From Mycolicibacterium cosmeticum (GTDB lineage Bacteria > Actinomycetota > Actinomycetes > Mycobacteriales > Mycobacteriaceae), in assembly GCF_000613185.1 (NCBI RefSeq), contig NZ_CCBB010000001.1, positions 2,418,001-2,482,000 of the forward strand: DNA of 64,000 bases. Reading direction: 5' to 3'. The notes under the pieces were generated by a model, which did no database searches, was not told where the DNA came from, and saw nothing but the letters and a program-made list of their open reading frames with translations. A program made the translations under genes and the position numbers. Shown here piece after piece: positions 19,266-27,747 of this stretch. Numbering within the stretch: the first letter of the stretch is position 1; each line of letters opens with the position of its first letter.

Positions 19266-20834
19266 TCAGCTCCTGTCGGACTGGTCAGAGCCGTTGCCGG
19301 CCTTGGTCATCTCGGCCAGGCGCATCTCGTCACCGGTGGCCGAGTTGGGTGCGTAGTCGACGCGCGGGGATTTGCCGAGGATGCCGGTCATGTGGGCGAT
19401 GTAGGCGAACTGGGCCACCTCGGCCGGTTCCTCGGCGAACAGCTTGGCGTAGGCATCCTGGCGTTGCGGACCGGTCAGTTCCCCGGCGGTCTCGATCTTT
19501 CGATCGAACTCCTCGGTGCCGCAACCGTTCTGGGCACCGTCGGTGCGCATGTACTGGTCCACGCTGAAGGCCGCGTCCCCGGCCTGGTTGCCGTGCTGGA
19601 TCATCGCGACGAACGGGCCGGCGCCGGCCGGGAACGGCCGCAACTGGTACTGCAGCTGACCCGCGGTGTCCATCATCTCGATGCGGGGATTGAGGCCGAT
19701 CTCGGTCAGTTCGCTCTGGATCACCTCCATGGTCTCGGTGATGTTGGGGAACTGCGCGGTGCGCCCGATCAGCCGGATCTGCCGGTCGACCGGTACGCCG
19801 GCGGCTTTCGCCTCGGCCACCAGCTGTTTGGCCTTCTCGACGTCGTGCGGCCACGGCGCCAGGTCCGCGTTGTGACCGACCACGCCGTCGGGGATCAATT
19901 GCGCGGCGGGTTGACCCATGCCCCGGAAGAGCGCCTTGACGATGCCGGTGCGGTTGACGGTGTAGTTGATGGCCTGCCGCACCCGGATGTCGTCGAGCGG
20001 AGCGTCGGTACAGGTGATGCGCAGCGCGGTGGTCTCGTTGTTGGGGAACTCCACCCCCAACTCCCCCGCGCCGTCCTCGGGGCCGAGGCCGGTGGCGATG
20101 TCGGTCTCGTCGTTGGTGACCATGGCGGCGCGGACGCTGCCTTCGCTGCGCCACTGGTATTCGGCGCGGGCGAAGGCCGGTGCGGGGCCCCAGTAGCGTT
20201 CGTTGCGGCTCAGGGTGAGCTTCTGGCCGTAATCCCAGCCGGCGATGACGTAGGGCCCGGTACCGATGGGTTCGCGCACCTTCTCGGTGGTGCTGGTGCC
20301 GCGCGGCACGATCTCGACGAACGAGATACGGAGCGGCAGAATCGGATCCGGCTTCTCGGTGGTGACGGTCAGGGTCGCGTCGTCGGGTGTGGCGAGTTCG
20401 AGTTTCTCGTCGCCGAACACGTACCCGTCGACGTTGCAGCCCAGGTCCGAGTTGACGGCGCGGTCGATGGCGAAGGCCGCGTCGGCCGCGGTGAACGGTG
20501 CTCCATTGGAGAAGGTGACCCCGGAGCGGATGGTGAAGGTCCACCGGTTGGGCGTGTCCTGGCGCCACCCGGTGGACAGCAGGGGCTGCAGGCCGCCGGT
20601 GGTGGGGTCGCGCTCGATCAGCGGCTCGGTGATGTTGGAGCGGACCACGATGCCGGTGGAGGTCAGTGAGCTCTCGCAGGGCTCCAGCGTGGGTGGTTCC
20701 TGGGAGATCACCAGGCGCAAGGTGTTCGGGTCGTACCCGCCGTGACCGGTGTTGGCCACCGTGCAGCCGCCGGTCAGCAGAACGACGCCGGCTGCGGCGA
20801 GGGAAGCGACGGCAGGCGTCACTGGTGCGGCCAT
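19266..20834 (-). CDS. ABC transporter substrate-binding lipoprotein (SBP_bac_5 family)
   Basis: 522 residues. The signal peptide ends in the lipobox LTGGC with lipidated Cys24, and the mature part is a family 5 extracellular solute-binding protein (for example GTGPYVIAGWDYGQKLTLSRNERYWG and the DIRVRQAINYTVNR block). This family binds peptides, nickel, opines, glycosides and other solutes, so the ligand must come from context: a nine-gene operon ending in glucarate dehydratase suggests an aldarate or aldarate-containing compound. The ATG at 20834 follows CCGGAGGACCAG, a good ribosome-binding site. It is the first gene of the operon. Confidence 0.9.
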   Translation of the reverse strand: MAAPVTPAVASLAAAGVVLLTGGCTVANTGHGGYDPNTLRLVISQEPPTLEPCESSLTSTGIVVRSNITEPLIERDPTTGGLQPLLSTGWRQDTPNRWTFTIRSGVTFSNGAPFTAADAAFAIDRAVNSDLGCNVDGYVFGDEKLELATPDDATLTVTTEKPDPILPLRISFVEIVPRGTSTTEKVREPIGTGPYVIAGWDYGQKLTLSRNERYWGPAPAFARAEYQWRSEGSVRAAMVTNDETDIATGLGPEDGAGELGVEFPNNETTALRITCTDAPLDDIRVRQAINYTVNRTGIVKALFRGMGQPAAQLIPDGVVGHNADLAPWPHDVEKAKQLVAEAKAAGVPVDRQIRLIGRTAQFPNITETMEVIQSELTEIGLNPRIEMMDTAGQLQYQLRPFPAGAGPFVAMIQHGNQAGDAAFSVDQYMRTDGAQNGCGTEEFDRKIETAGELTGPQRQDAYAKLFAEEPAEVAQFAYIAHMTGILGKSPRVDYAPNSATGDEMRLAEMTKAGNGSDQSDRS

Positions 20835-21182
20835 CTGGTCCTCCGGTTCGGAAATGGGCTGTTCCGTAGTGGGCTGTTCCGTGTGACGTCCATGTATGTG
20901 GACGGAATCTGTGACGGTAGACACACCGTAGGAGCGGCCTCTGAACGCCGTCAAGCCCGCCCAAACGGGCCATTTCGGGCGTTTCCGGCACCCATCGGCA
21001 CCGCACCCGACACCCGATTTTTGGCCGTTGAACTGCGGTTTTCCCGATGCGGTCGGGCGTTTGATACCCAGCGCCAGCGCGCAATCGGGATGTTATGCCG
21101 GTTCGGCATCAACCCATGCTATTTCCGTGTTGGACAGGTATTCGCGGGCATCCTTAGCGTGATGACCGACGAAGGAGTGACC
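20835..21182. promoter_or_regulatory. 348-base divergent control region of the aldarate importer operon
   Basis: No gene is seen here. It holds a tandem direct repeat of TGGGCTGTTCCGT (20855-20867 and 20870-20882, period 15), an 18-base inverted repeat CGTCCA-TGTATG-TGGACG (20887-20904), and ATGCCG-GTT-CGGCAT (21096-21110). A TAGCGT hexamer at 21155-21160 is a likely -10 for the rightward hydroxyacid dehydrogenase gene, giving a short leader with an SD. The palindromes are candidate sites for the IclR, LysR or TetR proteins encoded nearby; assignment is inference. Confidence 0.5.
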
Positions 21183-22202
21183 ATGCCCGATTCGAGGCCC
21201 GATTCGAGGCCAGATTCCGCGCCGCGCGCCGTCCCGGCCACGCCGCGCGTCCTGCAGGTCGGCCCGCTGAAGGACTCGCTCGCCGAGACCTTGCAGGCCA
21301 AGTACGACGCCCTGGTCCTGCCCTCCGCGGATGGTGCAGAGCGCGCCGGGTTCCTGGCCACCCACGGTGCCGACGTGACCGCGGTGGTGACCTCGGGCCG
21401 CACCGGGGTGGACGCCGCGCTGATGGCGGCGCTGCCGGCGCTGGGCGCGGTGATCAACTTCGGGGTCGGCTACGACACCACCGATGTCGATGCGGCGGCC
21501 GCGGCAGGGATCGGCGTGAGCAACACGCCCGACGTGCTCACCGACTGCGTCGCCGACACCGCCGTCGGTCTGCTGATCGACGTGCTGCGCCGGTTCACCG
21601 ACGCCGACCGCTATCTGCGGGCCGGCCGCTGGACCGTCGACGGCAACTACCCGCTGACCCGGCAGGTCAGCAACACCCGGGTCGGGATCATCGGCATGGG
21701 CCGGATCGGCGGGGCAATTGCCAAGCGGCTCAGCGCTTTCGGCTGCACCATCGGCTACCACAACCGCCATCGGGTGCCGGATTCGCCGTACCGCTACGCC
21801 GCGACGCCGGTGGATTTGGCCCGCGATGTCGACGTGCTGGTGGTGGCCGCGGCCGGCGGCGACGGAACCCGTGGCCTGGTGAGTGCCGATGTGCTGGACG
21901 CCCTCGGGCCCGAGGGCTATCTGATCAACATCGCGCGCGGCAGCGTCGTCGACGAGGCCGCGCTGGTGACCGCGTTGCAGCAAGGCCGGCTGGCCGGGGC
22001 GGGTCTGGACGTCTTCGTCGACGAACCGAATGTTCCCGTCGAGTTGCTGCGCATGGACAACGTCGTGCTGCTGCCCCATGTCGGCAGCGGCACCGTGCAG
22101 ACCCGGGCCGCGATGGAGGCGCTCACGCTGCGCAACCTGGACGAGTTCCTGGCCACCGGGCGGTTGGTGACACCGGTGCTGCAGCCGGGCGCGCGGGTCT
22201 GA
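21183..22202 (+). CDS. D-2-hydroxyacid dehydrogenase (hydroxypyruvate/glyoxylate reductase-like)
   Basis: 339 residues. The substrate domain contains NFGVGYDTTDVDAA and GIGVSNTPDVLTDCVADTAV, the NAD(P) motif is VGIIGMGRIGGAIAKRL, and the catalytic residues are in NIARGSVVDEAAL (Arg), DVFVDEP (Glu) and LPHVGSGT (His). The order matches glyoxylate/hydroxypyruvate reductases. The ATG at 21183 was chosen because GAAGGAG lies five bases upstream and the predicted transcript start falls after the in-frame ATG at 21162. The N-terminus repeats RPDS. It is transcribed divergently from the importer operon and may share its control. Confidence 0.88.
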   Translation: MPDSRPDSRPDSAPRAVPATPRVLQVGPLKDSLAETLQAKYDALVLPSADGAERAGFLATHGADVTAVVTSGRTGVDAALMAALPALGAVINFGVGYDTTDVDAAAAAGIGVSNTPDVLTDCVADTAVGLLIDVLRRFTDADRYLRAGRWTVDGNYPLTRQVSNTRVGIIGMGRIGGAIAKRLSAFGCTIGYHNRHRVPDSPYRYAATPVDLARDVDVLVVAAAGGDGTRGLVSADVLDALGPEGYLINIARGSVVDEAALVTALQQGRLAGAGLDVFVDEPNVPVELLRMDNVVLLPHVGSGTVQTRAAMEALTLRNLDEFLATGRLVTPVLQPGARV

Positions 22203-22211
22203 CGCCCGGCC

Positions 22212-23135
22212 TCAGGGGTGCAGCTCCACCAGGTCGTCGGTGGTCCACTCGCGGGCCGGAAGCACATCACGGAGCAGCCGCAGCAGCGCCGGGTTGGTGC
22301 TGTCCTGTCGCCAGGCGGCGTCGAGTTCGACCGGCCGCTCGCGGAACGCACCGATGGACCGGAACACCACGCCCTCGGGATGCAGCGTCGCGGCCGAGGC
22401 CGGCACCAGGGCGATCCCGATGCCCGAGCGCACCAGCACCAGCATGGTGTGCACCTGGGTCACGAACTGCACGTACCGCGGCGTGGCGCCGGCGATGGTG
22501 AAGGCACTGATGAGCAGCTCGTTGAAGTACCGCGCCTCGATCGGCGAGTACATGACGACGTCTTGGCCGTCCAGGTCGTTGAGGGTGAGCTGACGGGCCT
22601 GAGCCACCAGCGGGTGCTCGGCGGGCAGCGCGGCCACCAGCTGCTCGTGCAGCAGTGGCCGGGACACGATGCCGGGGCGCTTCAGCGGCGGCCGCGCCAT
22701 CCCCAGATCGATCTCGCCGGTCATCAGGCCCTCGATCTGGGCGGCCGAAACCATCTCGCGCAGTTCCAGTTTCACATCCGGCAGCTTGGCCCTGGTGCGT
22801 TCGAGCAGCCGCGGCAGCACCGCATGGGCCGAGGCCGCGGTGAATCCGACAACCACGGTGCCCAGGTCGCCGGCCGGCACCCGCTTGACGGTCAGGGCCG
22901 CACTCTCGGCCAGCTGCAGGATGCGGCGGGCGTCGGGCAGGAACGCGATCCCCGCGGGCGTGAGGGTGACCGAGCGGGTGGTGCGGTCGATCAGCTGCAC
23001 CCCCAGTTCGGCCTCCAGCTGCTGGATCTGCCGGCTCAGCGGGGGCTGGGTCATGTGCAGGCGTTCGGCGGCGCGGCCGAAATGCAGTTCCTCGGCGACG
23101 GCGATGAAGCAGGACAGCCGGGCCAACGAGAACAT
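22212..23135 (-). CDS. LysR-family transcriptional regulator
   Basis: 307 residues. The N-terminal winged helix (residues 1-60, FGRAAERLHMTQPPLSRQIQQLEAELGVQLIDR) is followed by a LysR substrate domain (VVVGFTAASAHAVLPRLL...). It is convergent with the dehydrogenase at 21183 and divergent from a TetR gene. Being inside the aldarate region it is a candidate activator of that pathway, perhaps through the inverted elements upstream of the aldehyde dehydrogenase gene. TAGACT plus six bases precedes the ATG, a leaderless arrangement. Confidence 0.92.
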   Translation of the reverse strand: MFSLARLSCFIAVAEELHFGRAAERLHMTQPPLSRQIQQLEAELGVQLIDRTTRSVTLTPAGIAFLPDARRILQLAESAALTVKRVPAGDLGTVVVGFTAASAHAVLPRLLERTRAKLPDVKLELREMVSAAQIEGLMTGEIDLGMARPPLKRPGIVSRPLLHEQLVAALPAEHPLVAQARQLTLNDLDGQDVVMYSPIEARYFNELLISAFTIAGATPRYVQFVTQVHTMLVLVRSGIGIALVPASAATLHPEGVVFRSIGAFRERPVELDAAWRQDSTNPALLRLLRDVLPAREWTTDDLVELHP

Positions 23136-23218
23136 CGCTGCAGTCTATGCGCGCCGCCGCACGGGCAGGGCCAATGTCTGCAGGCCAATCGGATGGGCGT
23201 CTGTGTCAAGATGATTCG
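23136..23218. promoter_or_regulatory. divergent promoter region LysR / TetR
   Basis: 83 bases. On the minus strand TAGACT (23147-23142) is six bases from the LysR ATG. No equally clear element precedes the TetR GTG at 23219. Confidence 0.5.
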
Positions 23219-23881
23219 GTGTCCGATCCCAAGCCCGACAGCGCACCCCGCGTCCGCCGGCGCTATGGCGGCCAGGAGGCCGCGGACCGGGTGGCCGAGC
23301 GCCGCAGCCGGTTGCTGGCCGCCGGCCTGGAACTGATGGGCACCCGCGGCGTCGCGGGAACGACGGTGCGCGGCGTGACGGAACTGTCCGGGGTGGCACC
23401 CCGATACTTCTACGAGAGCTTCGCCGATATCGAGGCGCTGCACCTCGCGGTGTACGGCGAGGTGATCGAAGAGGGCGCCCAGCGCTCGGTGGCGGCGCTG
23501 GCCAGCGCACCCGCCGATGACCGCGCCCGTATCCGGGCGGTGCTGGAGGAGATGGTCGACCTGATCCTGGCCGACCCGCGCAAGGGCCGAATCCTGGTGC
23601 TGGAGGCCACCGCCTCCCCGGCGCTGGGCCGGCGCAGCCTGGCCGAGTCCCGCCGGTTCGCCGGCATGCTGGCATCGTCGGCCGCCAGCGGTGGTGATCC
23701 CGGGCTCGAGCCCGACAGCCTGCCCACCGATATCCGGCTGATCGCGCAATTCCTGGTCGGCGGGATGATCAGCACGGTGGGTGCCGTCCTGCTGGGCGAC
23801 GTCCAGGTGGAACGCGCCCACCTCGTCGACGTACTGGTCGACCTGTTCGCCGCCGTGCGGACGACTACCAGCGTGGACTGA
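23219..23881 (+). CDS. TetR-family transcriptional regulator
   Basis: 220 residues with a TetR DNA-binding domain (about residues 20-70, RRSRLLAAGLELMGTRGVAGTTVRGVTELSGVAPRYFYESFADIEALH) and a helical C-terminal ligand domain with no recognisable subfamily. The GTG at 23219 gives a start directly before VSDPKPDSAPRVRRRYGG. Its 3' end overlaps the convergent dehydratase gene by 17 bases. Targets are unknown; the location suggests involvement in the surrounding catabolic genes. Confidence 0.88.
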   Translation: MSDPKPDSAPRVRRRYGGQEAADRVAERRSRLLAAGLELMGTRGVAGTTVRGVTELSGVAPRYFYESFADIEALHLAVYGEVIEEGAQRSVAALASAPADDRARIRAVLEEMVDLILADPRKGRILVLEATASPALGRRSLAESRRFAGMLASSAASGGDPGLEPDSLPTDIRLIAQFLVGGMISTVGAVLLGDVQVERAHLVDVLVDLFAAVRTTTSVD

Positions 23882-25130
23882 CCGCCTCGAACGCCGGGGC
23901 GATGCTGCGCATGTAACCGGTGTCGTCGCGGTCGCGGATGCCGCACCGCAGGTACTGCTCGTGCAGCGCGGCCAGGGCGTCGGGGTCGAGTTCGACGCCG
24001 AGTCCCGGGGTGACCGGGACGGCGACGCTGCCGTCCCGGATGCTCAGCACCCCGGGCTTGACCACGTCTTCGCTCTTCCAAGGCCAGTGCGTGTCACAGG
24101 CATAGGTCAAGTTCGGGGTGGCGGCGGCCAGGTGCACCATCGCGGCCAGGCTGATGCCCAGGTGCGAGTTGGAGTGCATGGACAGGCCGAGCCCGAAGGT
24201 GTCGCAGATGCCGGCGAGCAACCGGGAGCGTTGCAGGCCACCCCAGTAATGGTGGTCGGAGAGCACCACTTTCACCGCACCCGCGGCGACGGCGGGCGCC
24301 AGCTGGTCGAAGGCCACCACGCACATGTTGGTCGCCAGTGGCATCGGGGCCTGCGCCGCGACCTCGGCCATGCCCGCGATGCCGGGGGTGGGGTCCTCCA
24401 GGTATTCCAGGATGCCGGCCAGCCCGGAGGCCACCTTGATCGAGGTCTGCGGGGTCCAGGCGGCGTTGGGGTCCAGCCGCAGCGGGTGGTTCGGGAAGGC
24501 CGCGTGCAACTCCTCGATGGCCGCCATCTCCTCCTCGGGTGGGAATACCCCGCCCTTGAGTTTGATTGCGGTGAAACCGTATTCGTCGACCATGCGGCGG
24601 GCCTGCGCCACCAGGCCGGCCGGGTCGAGCGCCGCACCCCAGGAATCGGGCTCCTGGTCCGGATGGGAAGCCCACTTGTAGAACAGGTACGCGCTGAACG
24701 GCACGGCCTCGCGCACCGCGCCGCCGAGCAGATCGGCCACCGGCCGGCCGCTGGCATGACCTTGCACATCCAGGCACGCCACCTCGAACGGCGAGAACAC
24801 CTGGTCGACGGCGCTGGCGGAGGTGATCATCCCCGCGGTGCCGACGGCGGCGTCGTCACCGCGCAGCCGGTCGGCGATGGCGGACCGGATGGCGTTGAGC
24901 GCGAACACATCCAGTCCGGTGATCGCCTCGGCCGCCGCGTTCAGCCGGGCCAGGTGGCGGGTATCGGCGTAGGTCTCGCCGAGGCCGACCAGGCCGACGT
25001 CGGTGATCAGTTCGATGATCGCCCGCAGCGCGTAGGGCTGGTGCACCCCCACGGTGTTGAGCAGCGGCGGGTCGACGAAGGCGACCGGGGTGATGCGGGC
25101 TCCGGTGATCCGGATGGCTGCGGGCGCCAT
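23865..25130 (-). CDS. glucarate dehydratase-related enolase-superfamily enzyme
   Basis: A 421-residue mandelate racemase/muconate lactonizing-type enzyme with the KxK motif in AIKLKGGVFPP, metal-ligand segments LRLDPNAAW and YLEDPTPG, and the catalytic histidine region LSMHSNSHLGISLA. The last segment DTHWPW parallels DTHWIW in GudD, supporting an aldarate dehydratase, but overall similarity to the GudD at 12452 is low; galactarate or another acid sugar is possible. It is the third gene after the aldehyde dehydrogenase and KdgD and is coupled to kdgD by a TGATG overlap (ATG at 25130; a GTG at 25133 is also in frame). Confidence 0.82.
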   Translation of the reverse strand: MAPAAIRITGARITPVAFVDPPLLNTVGVHQPYALRAIIELITDVGLVGLGETYADTRHLARLNAAAEAITGLDVFALNAIRSAIADRLRGDDAAVGTAGMITSASAVDQVFSPFEVACLDVQGHASGRPVADLLGGAVREAVPFSAYLFYKWASHPDQEPDSWGAALDPAGLVAQARRMVDEYGFTAIKLKGGVFPPEEEMAAIEELHAAFPNHPLRLDPNAAWTPQTSIKVASGLAGILEYLEDPTPGIAGMAEVAAQAPMPLATNMCVVAFDQLAPAVAAGAVKVVLSDHHYWGGLQRSRLLAGICDTFGLGLSMHSNSHLGISLAAMVHLAAATPNLTYACDTHWPWKSEDVVKPGVLSIRDGSVAVPVTPGLGVELDPDALAALHEQYLRCGIRDRDDTGYMRSIAPAFEAVSPRW

Positions 25131-26035
25131 CACAGCACCGCGCGACCGGCTTTGATGATCTGGGTCAGTTCGGTGAGGTGTTCGGCCGAGGGCATCACCA
25201 GCGGCGGGCGCACCGGCCCGGCGTCGATGCCCTCCATCGTCACGCCGGCCTTGATCAGCGACACGGCGTAACCCGGCACGGTGTCCCGCAGCCGCACCAG
25301 CGGGTGGAAGAACTCCCGCTGCAACGCCCCGAGCGCCTCCTCGTCGCCGGCTTCCAGCGCCCGGTAGTAGGCCAGTGCCAGCTCAGGGGCGAAGGCGAAG
25401 GTGGCCGACGAGTACAGCGTCACCCCGATGGCGCGGTAGGCCTGCTGGGACACCTCGGCGGTGGGCAGACCGTTGAAGAACTGGAAGGCCTTGCCGGACG
25501 GGGCGAGGACGTCGGTGACGGCCCGCACGATGCGCGACACCCGGTCGACATCGCCGGTGCCGTCCTTGAATCCGACCACGTTCGGGATCTGGGCCACCTC
25601 CGCGGCGGACTCCTCGGTGTAGCGGGCATTACCCCGGTTGTAGACGATGACCGGCAGGTCGGTGGCGGCCGCGACCTCGCGGGTGTAGTCGATCAGGCCC
25701 TGCTGCGGCATGGTGACCAGATACGGCGGCAGCAGCAGCAGGCCGTCGGCGCCGGCGGCGGCGGCCGTCTTCGCGAAGACCTTGGCCTGGGCCACCGACC
25801 CGCCCGCGCCGGCGTACACCGGAACCCGGCCGGCGGTGGCAGCCACCGCGGTGCGCACCACCCCGCCGAACTCCTGGGCCTCCAGGGCATGGAATTCGCC
25901 TGTGCCACAAGCGACGAACACACCGCCGGGGCCGGCGTCCACACCCTTGGCGACGTGCGCGGCGAGCGCCTCCAGGTTCACCTCGCCGGTGCCGGTGAAG
26001 GGGGTGACGGGAAAGAACAGGACGCCGTCAAGCAT
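25130..26035 (-). CDS. kdgD: 5-dehydro-4-deoxyglucarate dehydratase (KdgD)
   Basis: A class I aldolase-superfamily (DapA-like) enzyme that dehydrates and decarboxylates 5-dehydro-4-deoxy-D-glucarate to 2,5-dioxopentanoate. The 301 residues start LDGVLFFPVTPF and contain the GTGEFHALE phosphate/acid-binding-type loop, the tyrosine in VIVYNRGNARY and the Schiff-base lysine in VVGFKDGTGD. Its neighbours on both sides catalyse the preceding and following steps. The ATG at 26035 gives the usual family length. Confidence 0.93.
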   Translation of the reverse strand: MLDGVLFFPVTPFTGTGEVNLEALAAHVAKGVDAGPGGVFVACGTGEFHALEAQEFGGVVRTAVAATAGRVPVYAGAGGSVAQAKVFAKTAAAAGADGLLLLPPYLVTMPQQGLIDYTREVAAATDLPVIVYNRGNARYTEESAAEVAQIPNVVGFKDGTGDVDRVSRIVRAVTDVLAPSGKAFQFFNGLPTAEVSQQAYRAIGVTLYSSATFAFAPELALAYYRALEAGDEEALGALQREFFHPLVRLRDTVPGYAVSLIKAGVTMEGIDAGPVRPPLVMPSAEHLTELTQIIKAGRAVL

Positions 26036-26067
26036 GGGTGTACTCCTAGCGGAATCGGGTTGGGAGG

Positions 26068-27660
26068 TCAGTCGCGGGACAGTTGGCCGTCGACCCGGCG
26101 CCAGATGCGGTCCGGGTTGCCGTCGGCAATGGCGCTGGGCAGCAACGCCGATGGGACGTCCTGGTAACACACCGGACGCAGGAAACGCTCGATGGCGCGG
26201 GCACCGACCGAGGTGGTGCGCGCGTCCGAGGTGGCGGGGTACGGCCCGCCGTGCACCATGGCGTAGCCGACCTCGACACCGGTGGGCCAGCCGTTGAACA
26301 AGATGCGCCCGGCCCTGAGTTCCAGCACGGGCAGCAGTTTCGCCGCGACACCGTAGTCGGACTCCTCGGCGTGCACGGTGGCCGTCAGTTGCCCCTCCAG
26401 CGCGGCAGCCACCCGCACCATCTCGTCGATGTCGGCGCAGCGCACCAGCACGCTGGCGGCACCGAACACCTCGGCCTGCAACGCCTCCGAAGCCAGGAAG
26501 GTCTGGGCATCGGCGCTGAACAGCGCTGCCTGGCAGGAGGTTTCATTGTCGGCGGGCCGACCCTGAGCCACGAGGGTGGACTCGGCCCGCAGGGTGGCCA
26601 CACCCTTGGCGTAGCCGGCGGCGATGCCGGGGGTGAGCATCGGGGTGGCCGCCACCCCGACGAGCGCGGACTCCGCGGCGGTCAGGAAGTCCGCCAGCCC
26701 CGGGCCGTCCACGGCCAGCACCAACCCGGGATTGGTGCAGAACTGTCCGGATCCCATGGTCAGCGAGCCGACGAACGCCGTGCCGATCTCGGCGCCGCGT
26801 GCCCGCAGCGCACCCTCGAGCAGGAAGACCGGGTTGACGGCGCTCATCTCGGCGTACACCGGGATGGGTTCCGGGCGCGCCGCGGCCGCGGCCACCAATG
26901 CCGTTCCCGCGTAACGAGATCCGGTGAATCCGACGGCCTTGATCCGCGGATCGGTGACCAGCGCGGTACCCAGGCCGGGTCCGGAGCCGAACAGCAGGGA
27001 GAAGGTGCCCGCGGGCATCCCGGTCTGGGCCACCGCGCGCGTGATGGCCGCCCCGACCAGTTCGGAGGTGCCCGGGTGCGCGTCGTGCGCCTTGACCACC
27101 ACGGGGCACCCGGCCGCCAGCGCGGACGCGGTGTCACCGCCGGCGACCGAGAACGCCAGCGGGAAGTTGCTCGCGCCGAATACCGCGACCGGGCCGAGCG
27201 GCACCGCGCGCTGGCGGATGTCGGGGCGCGGCAGGGGGCTGCGATCGGGCTGGGCGGGGTCGATGCGGGCGCCGTTCCAACTGCCCTCGCGCAGCACCGC
27301 CGCGAACAGGCGCAGCTGACCGGTGGTGCGGCCCACCTCGCCGGTGATGCGGGCCTCGGGCAGGCCGCTCTCGGCGACGGCGCGCGCCACCAGTTCGGCC
27401 TTGATCGCCTCGATGCCGGCGGCGACCGTCTCCAGGAATTGGGCGCGCTGCTCGGCGGTGGTGGCCCGGTAAGGACCGAACGCCTCGGCGGCCGCGGCGC
27501 ACGCGGCGTCGACGTGCGACTCGTCGCCGTAGTGGAAGGCGGGCTCCAGCGTCTCGCCGGTGGCCGGGTTGAAACCGCGGACCTCGGTGCCGGTTCCGGC
27601 GACGGGCACCCCGGCGATGATCATCTGGCCGGTCGGGCGGGCGGTCAGTTGGGTGGTCAC
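26068..27660 (-). CDS. 2,5-dioxopentanoate (alpha-ketoglutaric semialdehyde) dehydrogenase
   Basis: A 530-residue NAD(P)-dependent aldehyde dehydrogenase of the family specialised for alpha-ketoglutaric semialdehyde. Features are FGASNFPLAFSVAGGDTASALAAGCPVVVKAH, the nucleotide-binding GFTGSRYAG, the catalytic Glu in VYAEMSAVNP, and the catalytic Cys in GSGQFCTNPG. Converting dioxopentanoate to 2-oxoglutarate feeds carbon into the TCA cycle, completing the route begun by the dehydratases. It is the first gene of the three-gene operon. The GTG at 27660 follows TAGCGT by seven bases, suggesting a leaderless transcript. Confidence 0.92.
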   Translation of the reverse strand: MTTQLTARPTGQMIIAGVPVAGTGTEVRGFNPATGETLEPAFHYGDESHVDAACAAAAEAFGPYRATTAEQRAQFLETVAAGIEAIKAELVARAVAESGLPEARITGEVGRTTGQLRLFAAVLREGSWNGARIDPAQPDRSPLPRPDIRQRAVPLGPVAVFGASNFPLAFSVAGGDTASALAAGCPVVVKAHDAHPGTSELVGAAITRAVAQTGMPAGTFSLLFGSGPGLGTALVTDPRIKAVGFTGSRYAGTALVAAAAARPEPIPVYAEMSAVNPVFLLEGALRARGAEIGTAFVGSLTMGSGQFCTNPGLVLAVDGPGLADFLTAAESALVGVAATPMLTPGIAAGYAKGVATLRAESTLVAQGRPADNETSCQAALFSADAQTFLASEALQAEVFGAASVLVRCADIDEMVRVAAALEGQLTATVHAEESDYGVAAKLLPVLELRAGRILFNGWPTGVEVGYAMVHGGPYPATSDARTTSVGARAIERFLRPVCYQDVPSALLPSAIADGNPDRIWRRVDGQLSRD

Positions 27661-27747
27661 GCGTCCAACGCTAGGACCCCAATCAATTCATGTCCAAGAC
27701 CGATTTGGCACGTACTGATGCGTGAATTGAATGGACATGGGCCTGGG
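27661..27747 (-). promoter_or_regulatory. promoter and inverted elements of the aldehyde dehydrogenase-kdgD operon
   Basis: TAGCGT (27673-27668) lies seven bases from the GTG. Upstream, CAATTCA (27684-27690) and CATGTCCA (27689-27696) both recur in inverted orientation as TGAATTG (27723-27729) and TGGACATG (27732-27739). This spaced, inverted layout is like a two-site LysR-type operator. Confidence 0.5.

Noticed and set aside
15335..20834. The importer as the ortholog of M. tuberculosis dppABCD
   Set aside because: As I recall, M. tuberculosis DppD is a fused double ATPase and the operon sits next to acs; here two separate ATPases are linked to gudD.
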